Shown piece after piece: positions 22,876 to 30,281 of a stretch of DNA of 30,281 nucleotides (positions are counted from its first letter, which is position 1; the number at the start of each line of letters is the position of its first letter). A program made the translations under genes and the position numbers. Source of the DNA: JAPOPJ01 sp964538885 (GTDB lineage Archaea; Thermoproteota; Nitrososphaeria; Nitrososphaerales; Nitrosopumilaceae); the NCBI GenBank assembly GCA_964538885.1, contig CAZIHR010000066.1:1-30281 (forward strand), read 5' to 3'. The notes beneath the pieces were generated by a model. That model did not search any database and was not told the DNA's origin. It was given only the letters and a program-made list of their open reading frames with translations.

Positions 22876-23232
22876 ATGGAACTTTGTGTCTATGTTGACG
22901 GATCTGGTGGCCCTGACGGGGGATATGGATACTTTGTCAAGGAAACTGGTGACTCGTTTTATGAAAGCGGCCACACAATAACAAACAATCAGGCCGAGTA
23001 CCTAGCAATCATATCTGCATTGGAAAAATTTACAGGCAGTAATTATCATATTACTATACTGAGCGATTCAAAGAATACAGTATGCCAGCTAAACCATGAA
23101 TTTGCCATAAATAATGACGAGTTACGAAAGCTTGCACAGCAAGCTTGGAAACTAATGGCAGGCTTTTCAGAGCTTACCATCAAGTGGATCCCAAGACAAG
23201 AAAACATTGCAGGAAAGATGCTTGGGAGCTAG
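22876..23232 (+). CDS. RNase HI-like protein
   Basis: Small RNase H-fold protein (118 residues), expected to cut the RNA strand of RNA-DNA hybrids. Three of the four catalytic acids are visible: D8 in VYVDGSG, E41 in NNQAEYLA and D64 in LSDSKNT. The C-terminal motif, usually ending N-x2-A-D, reads QENIAGKMLGS with G113 where the last Asp is expected. The protein is also shorter than E. coli RNase HI (155 residues) and lacks its basic protrusion. It may still be active, as the fourth acid is less strictly needed in some relatives, or be an altered form. Transcribed alone. Confidence 0.82.
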   Translation: MELCVYVDGSGGPDGGYGYFVKETGDSFYESGHTITNNQAEYLAIISALEKFTGSNYHITILSDSKNTVCQLNHEFAINNDELRKLAQQAWKLMAGFSELTIKWIPRQENIAGKMLGS

Positions 23233-23252
23233 ATTGAAAATTCCATGAATAG

Positions 23253-23263
23253 CTTATTATACA
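23253..23263 (+). promoter_or_regulatory. TATA box of the CoA ligase gene
   Basis: CTTATTATACA is centred 30 bases before ATG 23288. Confidence 0.55.
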
Positions 23264-23287
23264 AAACACTCAGATCCAGCTTGTATC

Positions 23288-25384
23288 ATGGCAGAGTCTG
23301 TCTTTCTTTCTCCAGCCTCAATTGCAGTCATTGGTGCATCTGATAAGCTAGGTAGCGTGGGAGCTACTATCACATCCAACATTATGAAGGGTTTCAAGGG
23401 TACTGTATACCCGATCAGTCCCTCCAGAGATACGGTATTCTCCAAAAAGGCGTACAAGAGTGTCTTGGATGTTCCCAGGCGGATAGACCTTGCAGTGATT
23501 GTGATTAAAAATACGTTGGTTGCCGCAGTACTGGAGGAATGCGGAAAGAAGAAGGTGAAAGGGGCCGTCATCATAACTGCTGGCTTTAAGGAGGTTGATG
23601 AGCAGGGCGCAAGGATGGAGCAGGAACTCAAAGATATTGCCAAAAAATACAAAATTCAAGTAATTGGACCCAACTGTCTTGGGGTGATGAACCTAGATCC
23701 CAAGACCATGATGAACTCCACATTCCTCAAGATCACACCAAAGTCTGGTAAGATTGCATTGGTCTCGCAGAGTGGTGCTATATGTGCGGCACTTGTTGAA
23801 GATGCAAGCGCACAAGGTATCGGATTTTCAGCAGTGATCAGCATGGGAAACAAAGCCGTAATGAACGAGGTTGATGTACTCAAGATGCTTGCAAAGCACC
23901 AGCAGACCCGAGTTATTGTAATGTATCTTGAAGACATGGGTGATGGACAAGAATTTCTGAATGTCTGCAAGCACATTACAAGAAAGCTAAAAAAACCGGT
24001 TATTGTGCTAAAGTCTGGTCGTAGTCCAGAAGGTGCAAAAGCCGCAATGTCTCATACTGGGGCACTTGTGGGCGCAGATGAGACTTATGATGCCCTACTA
24101 AAACAATCAGGTGCCATACGGGTCGATACTATGGAGGAGCTATTTGACTATGCAACTGCATTCTCCAAACAGCCACTTCCTGTCAAGGGTGATTTGGTTA
24201 TAGTTTCAAATGCTGGCGGTCCTGCTATAATTTCCACTGATGCGTGCTCCAAACTAGGAATCACGATGGCCAAAATTGACAGCATCAGGCCCAAGATTGA
24301 TGCTGTAATTCCTCCATGGGGAAGCTCCAGAAATCCCGTAGATATTGTGGGTGATGCCGACTTTAACAGGTTCCACGACGTGTTGGATCTCGTTCTCAAA
24401 CATCCTAATACGGGATCCGTAATCTCTATGTGTACGCCATCTGGGACTCTAGATTATGACAAGCTTGCTGAGGTAATTGTTGCAATGTCCAAAAAACACA
24501 AAAAAACAATGCTTGCAAGCTTGATGGGCTTGGATGAAGGTATCAAAAACCGGGAGATCTTGGCTGCTGGTAATGTGCCATATTATACATATGCTGAGGG
24601 TGCCATACGGACACTTGCGGCAATGCTGAAATTCTCAGCTTGGGTATCATCTCCAGAGGGGCAGGTCATCAAATTTAAGGTCAACAAAGCAAAGGCAAAG
24701 AAAATATTTGATAGGGCAAAACGCGAGAAACGCCAAAACCTGCTTGAGGAGGAGGGCCAGGAGATTCTAAAGGCGTATGGACTGCCCCTACCAAGAAGCG
24801 CGCTTGCACAAACTGAGGCAGATGCAGTGAATATAGCAAAAAAGATAGGATACCCAGTAGTGATGAAGATTACATCTCCTCAAATCATTCACAAGTCTGA
24901 TGCCGGCGGCGTCAAGGTTAATCTGACTACAGATGCTGAAATTAGATCTACATTTCGATCAATAATATCAAATGCCAAAAAATACGACAGCAAGGCGGAG
25001 ATCAAAGGCGTTCTGATAGTTGAGATGATACATGGCGGCAAGGAGATGATAATAGGATCCAAGATGGAGCCCGGATTTGGTCCGGTAATTATGTTGGGTA
25101 TGGGCGGCATTTACGTCGAGGTACTCAAAGATGTCACATTCAAACTGGCTCCAGTCACACGCAGAGAAGCAGACGACATGATAACATCCATCAAAACGCG
25201 CAGAATGCTTCAGGGGGTACGTGGGGAGAAACCGTCTGATGTTGCCAAGCTGTCCGAATGCATCCAGCGCATATCTCAGCTCGTGTCTGACTTTGAGGTG
25301 ATCAAAGAACTTGACATGAATCCTATATTAATTATGGAAAAAGGAAAGGGATGTAGGGTTCTTGATGTGCGTATAGGACTTTGA
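23288..25384 (+). CDS. ADP-forming acyl-CoA synthetase, probable 4-hydroxybutyrate-CoA ligase
   Basis: NDP-forming acyl-CoA synthetase (698 residues) with alpha and beta subunits fused. Residues 1-130 are the CoA-binding Rossmann domain (SIAVIGASDKLGSVG). The middle is the succinyl-CoA-synthetase-like part with ALVSQSGAI and the phosphohistidine H256 in AMSHTGALVGADE. From about 480 is an ATP-grasp domain (GYPVVMKITSPQIIHKSDAGGVKVNL) ending in DMNPILIM. In Nitrosopumilus an enzyme of this type next to 4-hydroxybutyryl-CoA dehydratase activates 4-hydroxybutyrate in the CO2-fixation cycle while saving one high-energy bond. The next gene here is that dehydratase, which is the reason for the substrate call. 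Hydroxypropionate or acetate cannot be excluded from sequence alone. Confidence 0.88.
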   Translation: MAESVFLSPASIAVIGASDKLGSVGATITSNIMKGFKGTVYPISPSRDTVFSKKAYKSVLDVPRRIDLAVIVIKNTLVAAVLEECGKKKVKGAVIITAGFKEVDEQGARMEQELKDIAKKYKIQVIGPNCLGVMNLDPKTMMNSTFLKITPKSGKIALVSQSGAICAALVEDASAQGIGFSAVISMGNKAVMNEVDVLKMLAKHQQTRVIVMYLEDMGDGQEFLNVCKHITRKLKKPVIVLKSGRSPEGAKAAMSHTGALVGADETYDALLKQSGAIRVDTMEELFDYATAFSKQPLPVKGDLVIVSNAGGPAIISTDACSKLGITMAKIDSIRPKIDAVIPPWGSSRNPVDIVGDADFNRFHDVLDLVLKHPNTGSVISMCTPSGTLDYDKLAEVIVAMSKKHKKTMLASLMGLDEGIKNREILAAGNVPYYTYAEGAIRTLAAMLKFSAWVSSPEGQVIKFKVNKAKAKKIFDRAKREKRQNLLEEEGQEILKAYGLPLPRSALAQTEADAVNIAKKIGYPVVMKITSPQIIHKSDAGGVKVNLTTDAEIRSTFRSIISNAKKYDSKAEIKGVLIVEMIHGGKEMIIGSKMEPGFGPVIMLGMGGIYVEVLKDVTFKLAPVTRREADDMITSIKTRRMLQGVRGEKPSDVAKLSECIQRISQLVSDFEVIKELDMNPILIMEKGKGCRVLDVRIGL

Positions 25385-25570
25385 TCGGCTATTCATTTTG
25401 TATTCAACTGACACTCAAAAATAATTTTTCAAAATATCTAGATGGCCAAGATACTAATCACATATTCAATGTATCTACATGGTGCAGAATACTCAAGGTG
25501 GTCAATCTAGCATCAAATTTCCCACATTCAATGAGTGTAGGTATAAGCTGGCTTCATCCCTTTATCTAGA

Positions 25571-25579
25571 ATATTTATA
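25571..25579 (+). promoter_or_regulatory. TATA box of the dehydratase gene
   Basis: ATATTTATA is centred about 28 bases before ATG 25603, so the dehydratase has its own promoter and a leaderless mRNA. The 218-base gap after the ligase holds nothing else I can identify. Confidence 0.6.
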
Positions 25580-25602
25580 CAACCATTCAGTGAATCTTGT
25601 AT

Positions 25603-27129
25603 ATGGCAAACGTCCTCAAGACCATACGTACTGGAGATGACTATATTCAGAGTCTACGTGGCCGCGATCTCAAGGTATACCTATTTGGCGAACTCGTTTC
25701 AGAACCAGTAGATCACCCAATGATCCGACCGTCAATCAATGCCGTGGCAGAAACGTATGATCTTGCAGTAAGAGAAGAGAAACTGGCATCAGCGGATTCA
25801 CCCATCTCTGGACTGAAAGTAAACAGATTTTTACACATTGCAGAAAGCGCCGAAGATCTTGTCTTGCAGAATAAAATGCAAAGGAAGCTGGGGCAGAATA
25901 CTGGCACATGTTTTCAGAGATGTGTCGGAATGGATGCACTGAATGCACTTCACTCTGTCACATTTGAGATTGATGAAAAACATGGTACCGAATACCACAA
26001 GCGGTTTTTGGAGTTTGTCAAGATGATTCAAAGGGAAAATCTCGTAATTGGAGGTGCAATGACGGATCCCAAGGGAGACAGGAGCAAAGGGCCATCAGAA
26101 CAGGACGATCCTGATCTGTTTACGAGAGTTGTGGACAAAGATGAAAATGGAATATATGTCTCGGGCGCAAAGGCACATCAGACAGGTTGCATCAACTCTC
26201 ACTGGATTATATTGATGCCAACGATTCGTCTTACTGAAAATGACAAGGACTGGGCGGTTGTGGGAGCAATACCTGCAGATTCGCAGGGAGTAACTTACAT
26301 CTATGGTAGACAGTCGTGTGACACCAGAAGCATGGAGGAAGGTGACATTGACTCGGGCAACGCCAAATTTGGGGGACAGGAGGCACTGATCATTTTGGAT
26401 CGTGTCTTTGTTCCATGGGACAAAGTCTTCATGTATGGTGAATACCAGTTTGCATCAATGCTTATCGAACGCTTTACGTGTTATCATAGGCGCAGTTATG
26501 TGTGCAAGACGGGATTGGGTGATGTTCTGATTGGAGCAGCTGCCACCATTGCAGACTATAATGGAGTGCCCAAAGTCTCCCACATCAAAGATAAGATAAT
26601 TGAGATGACTCATCTTAATGAGACCATCTTTGCTGCTGGTATTGCATCTTCCTATCAGGGTCATCAGCTAAAGTCGGGTGTTTATCTGAATGACGATATG
26701 CTTGCTCAAGTATGCAAGCACAACGTGACACGATTCCCATATGAGATCAGTAGACTTGCACAAGATATTGCTGGGGGATTGGTAGTGACACTTCCTTCTG
26801 AGAAAGACTTTAGAAATCCTGAGACGGGACCTCTACTCAAGAAATATTTGGCAGGACGAAAGGGGACCGATGTTGAAAACCGGATGAGGATTCTGAGGCT
26901 GATTGAAAACATGACTATGGGCCGAAATGCTGTGGGCTATCTCACAGAGTCAATGCACGGTGCTGGTTCTCCGCAAGCTCAGAGAATACAGATACAAAGG
27001 CAGATGCAGATTGGCTACAAAAAGAATCTGGCAAAGAATCTTGCTGGTATATACAGCGATATGGACGAGCCAGCAGAGTCCTCAGAATACTTCAAGCGCG
27101 TATTTAAGACGGGAGACTCTGTTCTCTAG
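25603..27129 (+). CDS. 4-hydroxybutyryl-CoA dehydratase
   Basis: Iron-sulfur flavoenzyme (508 residues) converting 4-hydroxybutyryl-CoA to crotonyl-CoA, a key step of the thaumarchaeal hydroxypropionate/hydroxybutyrate cycle. Cluster ligands are recognisable: C103 and C107 in TGTCFQRCVGMD, and H295 and C301 in CYHRRSYVCK. The clostridial enzyme uses C99, C103, H292 and C299, so the His-Cys spacing is one residue shorter here. Flavin- and substrate-binding blocks such as AMTDPKGDR and VSGAKAHQTG are intact. The frame reaches TTG 25597, but ATG 25603 is favoured by the TATA box. Expected to be highly expressed and cytoplasmic. It follows the CoA ligase that makes its substrate. Confidence 0.95.
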   Translation: MANVLKTIRTGDDYIQSLRGRDLKVYLFGELVSEPVDHPMIRPSINAVAETYDLAVREEKLASADSPISGLKVNRFLHIAESAEDLVLQNKMQRKLGQNTGTCFQRCVGMDALNALHSVTFEIDEKHGTEYHKRFLEFVKMIQRENLVIGGAMTDPKGDRSKGPSEQDDPDLFTRVVDKDENGIYVSGAKAHQTGCINSHWIILMPTIRLTENDKDWAVVGAIPADSQGVTYIYGRQSCDTRSMEEGDIDSGNAKFGGQEALIILDRVFVPWDKVFMYGEYQFASMLIERFTCYHRRSYVCKTGLGDVLIGAAATIADYNGVPKVSHIKDKIIEMTHLNETIFAAGIASSYQGHQLKSGVYLNDDMLAQVCKHNVTRFPYEISRLAQDIAGGLVVTLPSEKDFRNPETGPLLKKYLAGRKGTDVENRMRILRLIENMTMGRNAVGYLTESMHGAGSPQAQRIQIQRQMQIGYKKNLAKNLAGIYSDMDEPAESSEYFKRVFKTGDSVL

Positions 27130-27137
27130 TAATATCA

Positions 27138-27803
27138 TTATTTGTCTTCAGGCCGCTTTGTAGTCTCATCTGAATATTCTTGCTCACTTTCCTTAGTGTC
27201 TACAACTAGCTCGTCTGATGTATATTTTGTAGTCTCATCTGAATATTCTTGCTCACTTTCCTTAGTGTCTACAACTAGCTCGTCTGATGTATATATAGTA
27301 GAATTCACATCATGCCTGTCTTTTCTTTTTTTACGTATATGATTTATTACCATTATTGCGATTATAATTATAATTATGATGTAGTTGGTTGGAGGCTTTA
27401 GGATTTGAGTGATAAATCCCATCTGTGGCACAACATATACTACTTTGCCAAGATACTCTTCGCTTGTGATTGGATAGTCAGTTCCTGGAATTGATGCAGA
27501 GTTTGCGTCGCCCTTGGCTCTTAATGTTCGTGGTTCGTCATTAGTTATCGATACCACCCTGTGAACTATAACTCTGTCTTGATCTGATGGGCGAAAAAAC
27601 ACTATGATGTCACCTATCTGCACCTCTTCAATGGCTGTGTTTCCCTCAACTATTATCATGTCATGTACATTTATCACTGGCATCATGCTGCCACTGACAA
27701 CAACATAAAATGGACTACTTGTACCCAACATTAAATTAATTGTTATCATTATTGCGCCGATGCAGACAACTACTATCAATATATCTTTGAGAATTTTATT
27801 CAT
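27138..27803 (-). CDS. archaeal type I signal peptidase with duplicated tail
   Basis: Membrane serine protease that removes signal peptides from secreted proteins (221 residues from ATG 27803). It has an N-terminal membrane helix (ILIVVVCIGAIMITINLML), the catalytic serine in VVVSGSMMPVI at about residue 38, the archaeal catalytic histidine in RVIVHRVV, the AKGDANSAS region, and a second membrane helix (NYIIIIIIIAIMVI) near the C-terminus. The cytoplasmic or outside tail is acidic and built from two identical 23-residue units beginning YTSDELVV. The frame starts at TTG 27821, but the TATA box 24 bases before ATG 27803 favours the shorter form. It ends eight bases from the convergent dehydratase. 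Confidence 0.85.
   Translation of the reverse strand: MNKILKDILIVVVCIGAIMITINLMLGTSSPFYVVVSGSMMPVINVHDMIIVEGNTAIEEVQIGDIIVFFRPSDQDRVIVHRVVSITNDEPRTLRAKGDANSASIPGTDYPITSEEYLGKVVYVVPQMGFITQILKPPTNYIIIIIIIAIMVINHIRKKRKDRHDVNSTIYTSDELVVDTKESEQEYSDETTKYTSDELVVDTKESEQEYSDETTKRPEDK
27157..27294. repeat. exact 69-base tandem duplication
   Basis: Bases 27157-27225 and 27226-27294 are identical by direct comparison. The unit is a multiple of three and duplicates 23 residues of the signal peptidase tail in frame. Identity at every position, including third codon positions, indicates a recent event or ongoing unequal exchange. Confidence 0.95.
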
Positions 27804-27821
27804 ACTTGATTTATTTACCAA

Positions 27822-27832
27822 CTATAATATCG
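27822..27832 (-). promoter_or_regulatory. TATA box of the signal peptidase gene
   Basis: Minus-strand GATATTATAGT is centred about 24 bases before ATG 27803 and overlaps the region of the alternative TTG start, which it argues against. Confidence 0.45.
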
Positions 27833-27856
27833 CCTACCGTACGCGGTTAAATCAAT

Positions 27857-28588
27857 TTAGGTTGTTAGCTTGTTGCCACATTCTTCACAAAACTTTGCGC
27901 CTTCTTTATTTGCAAAACCACAACTACTACATATTCCACGTTGCTTTGGTGGCTGTTCTTGTTCCTGCTTTCCAAGCAAAATTATTTCGCCAATCTTTTT
28001 AATATTATTCCATGGGATGCTAGTCTCAGTCCCGTCATTTTTTGTGATAATTAGTACCACTGACTGATTCGAATCAACACCCACCTGCTTGGCAACACCC
28101 ACCTGCTTGGCATTTTCGTCAAATATGGTCATTCCCGCAATTGAGTTTACTGATGCTGCATCATTTTGCTGCATTGTACTCTTTGTCATGGGTTTCGGTT
28201 CTATCTGCTGTGTAATCTCAGTTGTTGCAGGGATCTCAGCTTTTGCATTTCCTATTTCTGCTCCCTCATCAGGCTTTTTAAATTCTCTATATTCTGCTAT
28301 GACACCATCGCATGCGTTGCATACATACTGTCCTTTTTCTGCCAAGATCAGATTTTCGGCAACCTCTTCATTGGGATTCTCATATTGTATTTTCGGACTA
28401 TCTTCAAACTCTTTTTCACAGGTATTGCAAAAATGTTTGGAAATTTTTTCCACATCGAGTCTTCCAATGGGTGCTAGAAACAGATCTGGTCCACCTAGAT
28501 TTCCCTTTGCCTGTTGATTGTCATCTACATTGGCCATGACATATCCTCCAGATCCTCGTAATTTTTTAAGTCGAAGCTCCGAACTCAT
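27857..28588 (-). CDS. zinc-ribbon / PRC-barrel-like / zinc-ribbon protein
   Basis: No named family for the whole protein (243 residues). The N-terminal part has two Cys-x2-Cys pairs (C54/C57 and C90/C93). A linker rich in T, Q and P follows, then residues about 148-206 (SIAGMTIFDENAKQVG...IPWNNIKKIGEIILL) resemble a PRC-barrel, a small beta-barrel found in archaeal cell-division and RNA-processing proteins. The C-terminus is a classic zinc ribbon (C220, C223, C234, C237). A six-residue duplication (AKQVGV twice) lies inside the barrel. ATG 28588 is supported by a TATA box. It is a soluble adaptor-like protein; a link to CdvA- or CdpB-type division proteins is only a suggestion from the barrel. 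Confidence 0.75.
   Translation of the reverse strand: MSSELRLKKLRGSGGYVMANVDDNQQAKGNLGGPDLFLAPIGRLDVEKISKHFCNTCEKEFEDSPKIQYENPNEEVAENLILAEKGQYVCNACDGVIAEYREFKKPDEGAEIGNAKAEIPATTEITQQIEPKPMTKSTMQQNDAASVNSIAGMTIFDENAKQVGVAKQVGVDSNQSVVLIITKNDGTETSIPWNNIKKIGEIILLGKQEQEQPPKQRGICSSCGFANKEGAKFCEECGNKLTT
28076..28111. repeat. exact 18-base tandem duplication
   Basis: AACACCCACCTGCTTGGC at 28076-28093 is repeated exactly at 28094-28111. It is in frame and doubles six residues (AKQVGV) within the PRC-barrel-like domain of the minus-strand gene. Confidence 0.92.
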
Positions 28589-28612
28589 AGATATGAGATC
28601 TAAAAAACATCA

Positions 28613-28624
28613 TTTAAGTATATA
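28613..28624 (-). promoter_or_regulatory. TATA box of the zinc-ribbon/PRC gene
   Basis: Minus-strand TATATACTTAAA is centred about 31 bases before ATG 28588, supporting that start over the internal Met. Confidence 0.55.
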
Positions 28625-28710
28625 CTACTAGTTTTTGTTTTTCCTTTTTTATTATATTGTGGGAAATTTTAGTGAACGTTTTTAGGTGTGTCTTATGGAT
28701 AGTTGCTAGA

Positions 28711-29037
<327 letters not shown>

Positions 29038-29344
29038 ACTAGATCTATGATTTTTTGATTTAAAGCGACTGTGAAAAATTTTTTACTTGATGACTTGCAG
29101 GGGAGTTGTTACCTCTCATACTAATACACGTATTTAGATCTATAACATGTTGTTGCAATATAGTATTGCTGCCTATCAGGCCGCGGTTCAAATTTGGGAT
29201 ACTATAGTAGTACCAAATTTTACCTGTATCTCATCATATGTTGTGCTGAGCAGCTCAAACTCTGATACTGTGTTTATTTATCTATACAAGTATGGATGAT
29301 CTCAAGTGATGTGTATGTCTTTGCGATGATCTCTTGCAGTATAA
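29038..29344. other. gap behind thioredoxin
   Basis: No gene is supported. A T-rich run (about 29051-29056) just after the thioredoxin stop may end transcription. The only clear structure is the inverted repeat at 29190-29220. Confidence 0.5.
29190..29220. repeat. inverted repeat with internal palindrome
   Basis: AAATTTGG (29190-29197) pairs with CCAAATTT (29213-29220), and the 15-base loop contains its own palindrome TACTATAGTA. Nested symmetry of this kind suits a regulator-binding site or structured RNA. No gene starts close by. Confidence 0.5.
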
Positions 29345-29698
29345 TTATCTACCATCAGGCCACTCAAACTGCTTGTTCCATATCAGCGACCAGCGCAGTA
29401 TCAGGAATATGGCCAATACGTATGCTGCCACATCTGCAATTATCAAAAACTGTACATATTCGTGATCATCATAATCATAATGGAACCATAGTATGCTCAA
29501 CGGAAATTTGTCCCACGCCTCTTCTTGCATCGCTGGAAAGGCTGTGACATCAATCACTCCCATTATTATGCCAAATGTTAGCATTATGAGCAAATACCAT
29601 CTAAGCTTCTTTATTCTGTATGCTGCATATATGTCAAGCAACGGAATTAAACAGAAGATTATCTGTATTGCCAAGCTTACTCTACCCTTTGCCGGCAT
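29345..29698 (-). CDS. three-helix membrane protein, unknown
   Basis: Not recognised. The 117-residue protein has membrane segments at about 9-27, 33-52 and 84-104, with an acidic loop rich in aromatic residues between the second and third (WDKFPLSILWFHYDYDDHEY). ATG 29698 is supported by a TATA box about 27 bases upstream. Neighbours give no clue. Confidence 0.7.
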   Translation of the reverse strand: MPAKGRVSLAIQIIFCLIPLLDIYAAYRIKKLRWYLLIMLTFGIIMGVIDVTAFPAMQEEAWDKFPLSILWFHYDYDDHEYVQFLIIADVAAYVLAIFLILRWSLIWNKQFEWPDGR

Positions 29699-30128
29699 GT
29701 ATGAGTGAGAGTTAGTTTCCTAATAAGGCTAACCGCGTAGGGTTTCTGATAATTGTTGACATGTCTAAAATCCTCTAAACGTATTTTGCAATATCTTTGA
29801 GATGGTCCAGTTCTAGATTCTTCCATGTAGTAATATATGTAAACAAATTTCCTAGTATCTTCATATTGCTCTTGGCTCTTATACTGCCTAGGGGTATAGA
29901 GATAAAAATTGGACAATTACTCCAAAGGGAACGTATACTTTTACCGCTGGTCAGCAGTTAACCCAAATGTGCCTCAGAATAGGATAACTCAGTAAAAATG
30001 CACCTATGTTACCCCACCGCCGTTTTTATTGCATGCTGTCGTGTTTTACCTTCGATCCGTGCCTGTTATACACAAACAAGATTTATAGCTAACGCTGGAC
30101 ATGAAAAGTGTAGGTAGACGCGAATGGC
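29699..30128. other. gap before the IS110-like remnant
   Basis: No reliable gene. The promoter of the membrane protein lies at its left end. The right part (about 30000-30128) follows the transposase stop codon and probably includes the end of that insertion sequence, whose exact border I cannot place. An antisense open frame at 29677-29916 is judged spurious. Confidence 0.45.
29721..29728 (-). promoter_or_regulatory. TATA box of the three-helix membrane protein
   Basis: Minus-strand CCTTATTA is centred about 27 bases before ATG 29698. Confidence 0.45.
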
Positions 30129-30281
30129 CTAACCTGTACGCTTCATGGTGCGGAGCTTCTTCTGGTACAGTTTTTCATTACTGGATTGATATGGCAGTCT
30201 AGTGTGTAGCATGTGCCACATTATGGTTACCATCTTGTTGGCCACTACAACAATGGCCAGGGCGTGCTTGTCTGCATGTCT
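30129..30281 (-). mobile_element. IS110-like transposase, C-terminal end (cut by window edge)
   Basis: Reading the minus strand from the last base of the window, 50 codons lead to a TAG at 30129-30131. They encode KHALAIVVVANKMVTIMWHML, then PYQSSNEKLYQKKLRTMKRTG, which resembles the C-terminal helix of IS110/IS116/IS902 transposases (A-x-VA-x-K-x4-I-x-HML...PY). The rest lies beyond the window, so it is unknown whether the element is complete. Identification is by pattern only. Confidence 0.6.

Noticed and set aside
27142..27342. Plus-strand open frame opposite the signal peptidase tail
   Set aside because: It is the antisense of the 69-base tandem duplication; repeats that preserve one frame keep the opposite strand open too.
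29186..29196. GGTTCAAATTT, resembling a tRNA T-loop
   Set aside because: No matching T-stem or acceptor strands around it; it is part of the inverted repeat at 29190-29220.
29677..29916. 79-residue minus-strand frame starting with TTG
   Set aside because: It overlaps the start and contains the TATA box of the better-supported membrane protein gene, and matches no family I know.

Overview
The window looks like an ammonia-oxidising thaumarchaeon (Nitrososphaerota, Nitrosopumilales-like). The evidence is an ADP-forming 4-hydroxybutyrate/3-hydroxypropionate-type CoA ligase followed by 4-hydroxybutyryl-CoA dehydratase (the thaumarchaeal 3-hydroxypropionate/4-hydroxybutyrate CO2-fixation cycle), archaeal LSm and L37e proteins, a Hel308-type helicase, an archaeal signal peptidase, and archaeal TATA boxes 22-33 bases ahead of many start codons, as expected for leaderless mRNAs. 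The species cannot be named from the sequence.

Positions 1 to about 8741 are an accessory island. It opens with the broken end of an IS3-like transposase. It then carries a compact minus-strand operon dndB-dndC-dndD-dndE-dndA for DNA phosphorothioation (sulfur replacing a non-bridging backbone oxygen). Upstream are a probable winged-helix regulator with a homing-endonuclease-associated repeat, and an eroded VapBC-like toxin-antitoxin pair. The island ends at the 3' end of a tRNA gene (T arm, acceptor strand, CCA) that has no 5' half, as expected of an integrase attachment site. Two dnd samples counted by hand are 55-57% GC; two core samples are 38-43%. No dndFGH, pbe or ssp restriction genes are in the window, so the system appears modification-only here unless partners lie to the left.

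Positions 8944 to 23232 are core genes: a ferredoxin-NADP reductase-like flavoprotein, an NMNAT-like nucleotidyltransferase, and an operon of ilvE, a Gfo/Idh/MocA oxidoreductase, a Trm112-like zinc protein and a hexapeptide acyltransferase. Facing it is a Hel308 / GlcNAc-1-phosphate transferase / small membrane protein operon. Then come purU with a creatininase-family protein, an LSm / L37e / coiled-coil protein / rpiA operon, a radical SAM enzyme, a winged-helix plus membrane-protein pair, and RNase HI.

Positions 23288 to 29698 hold the two carbon-fixation genes, a signal peptidase with an exact 69-base tandem duplication in its tail, a zinc-ribbon/PRC-barrel-like protein with its own 18-base duplication, thioredoxin and a small membrane protein. 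The right edge cuts the C-terminus of an IS110-like transposase.
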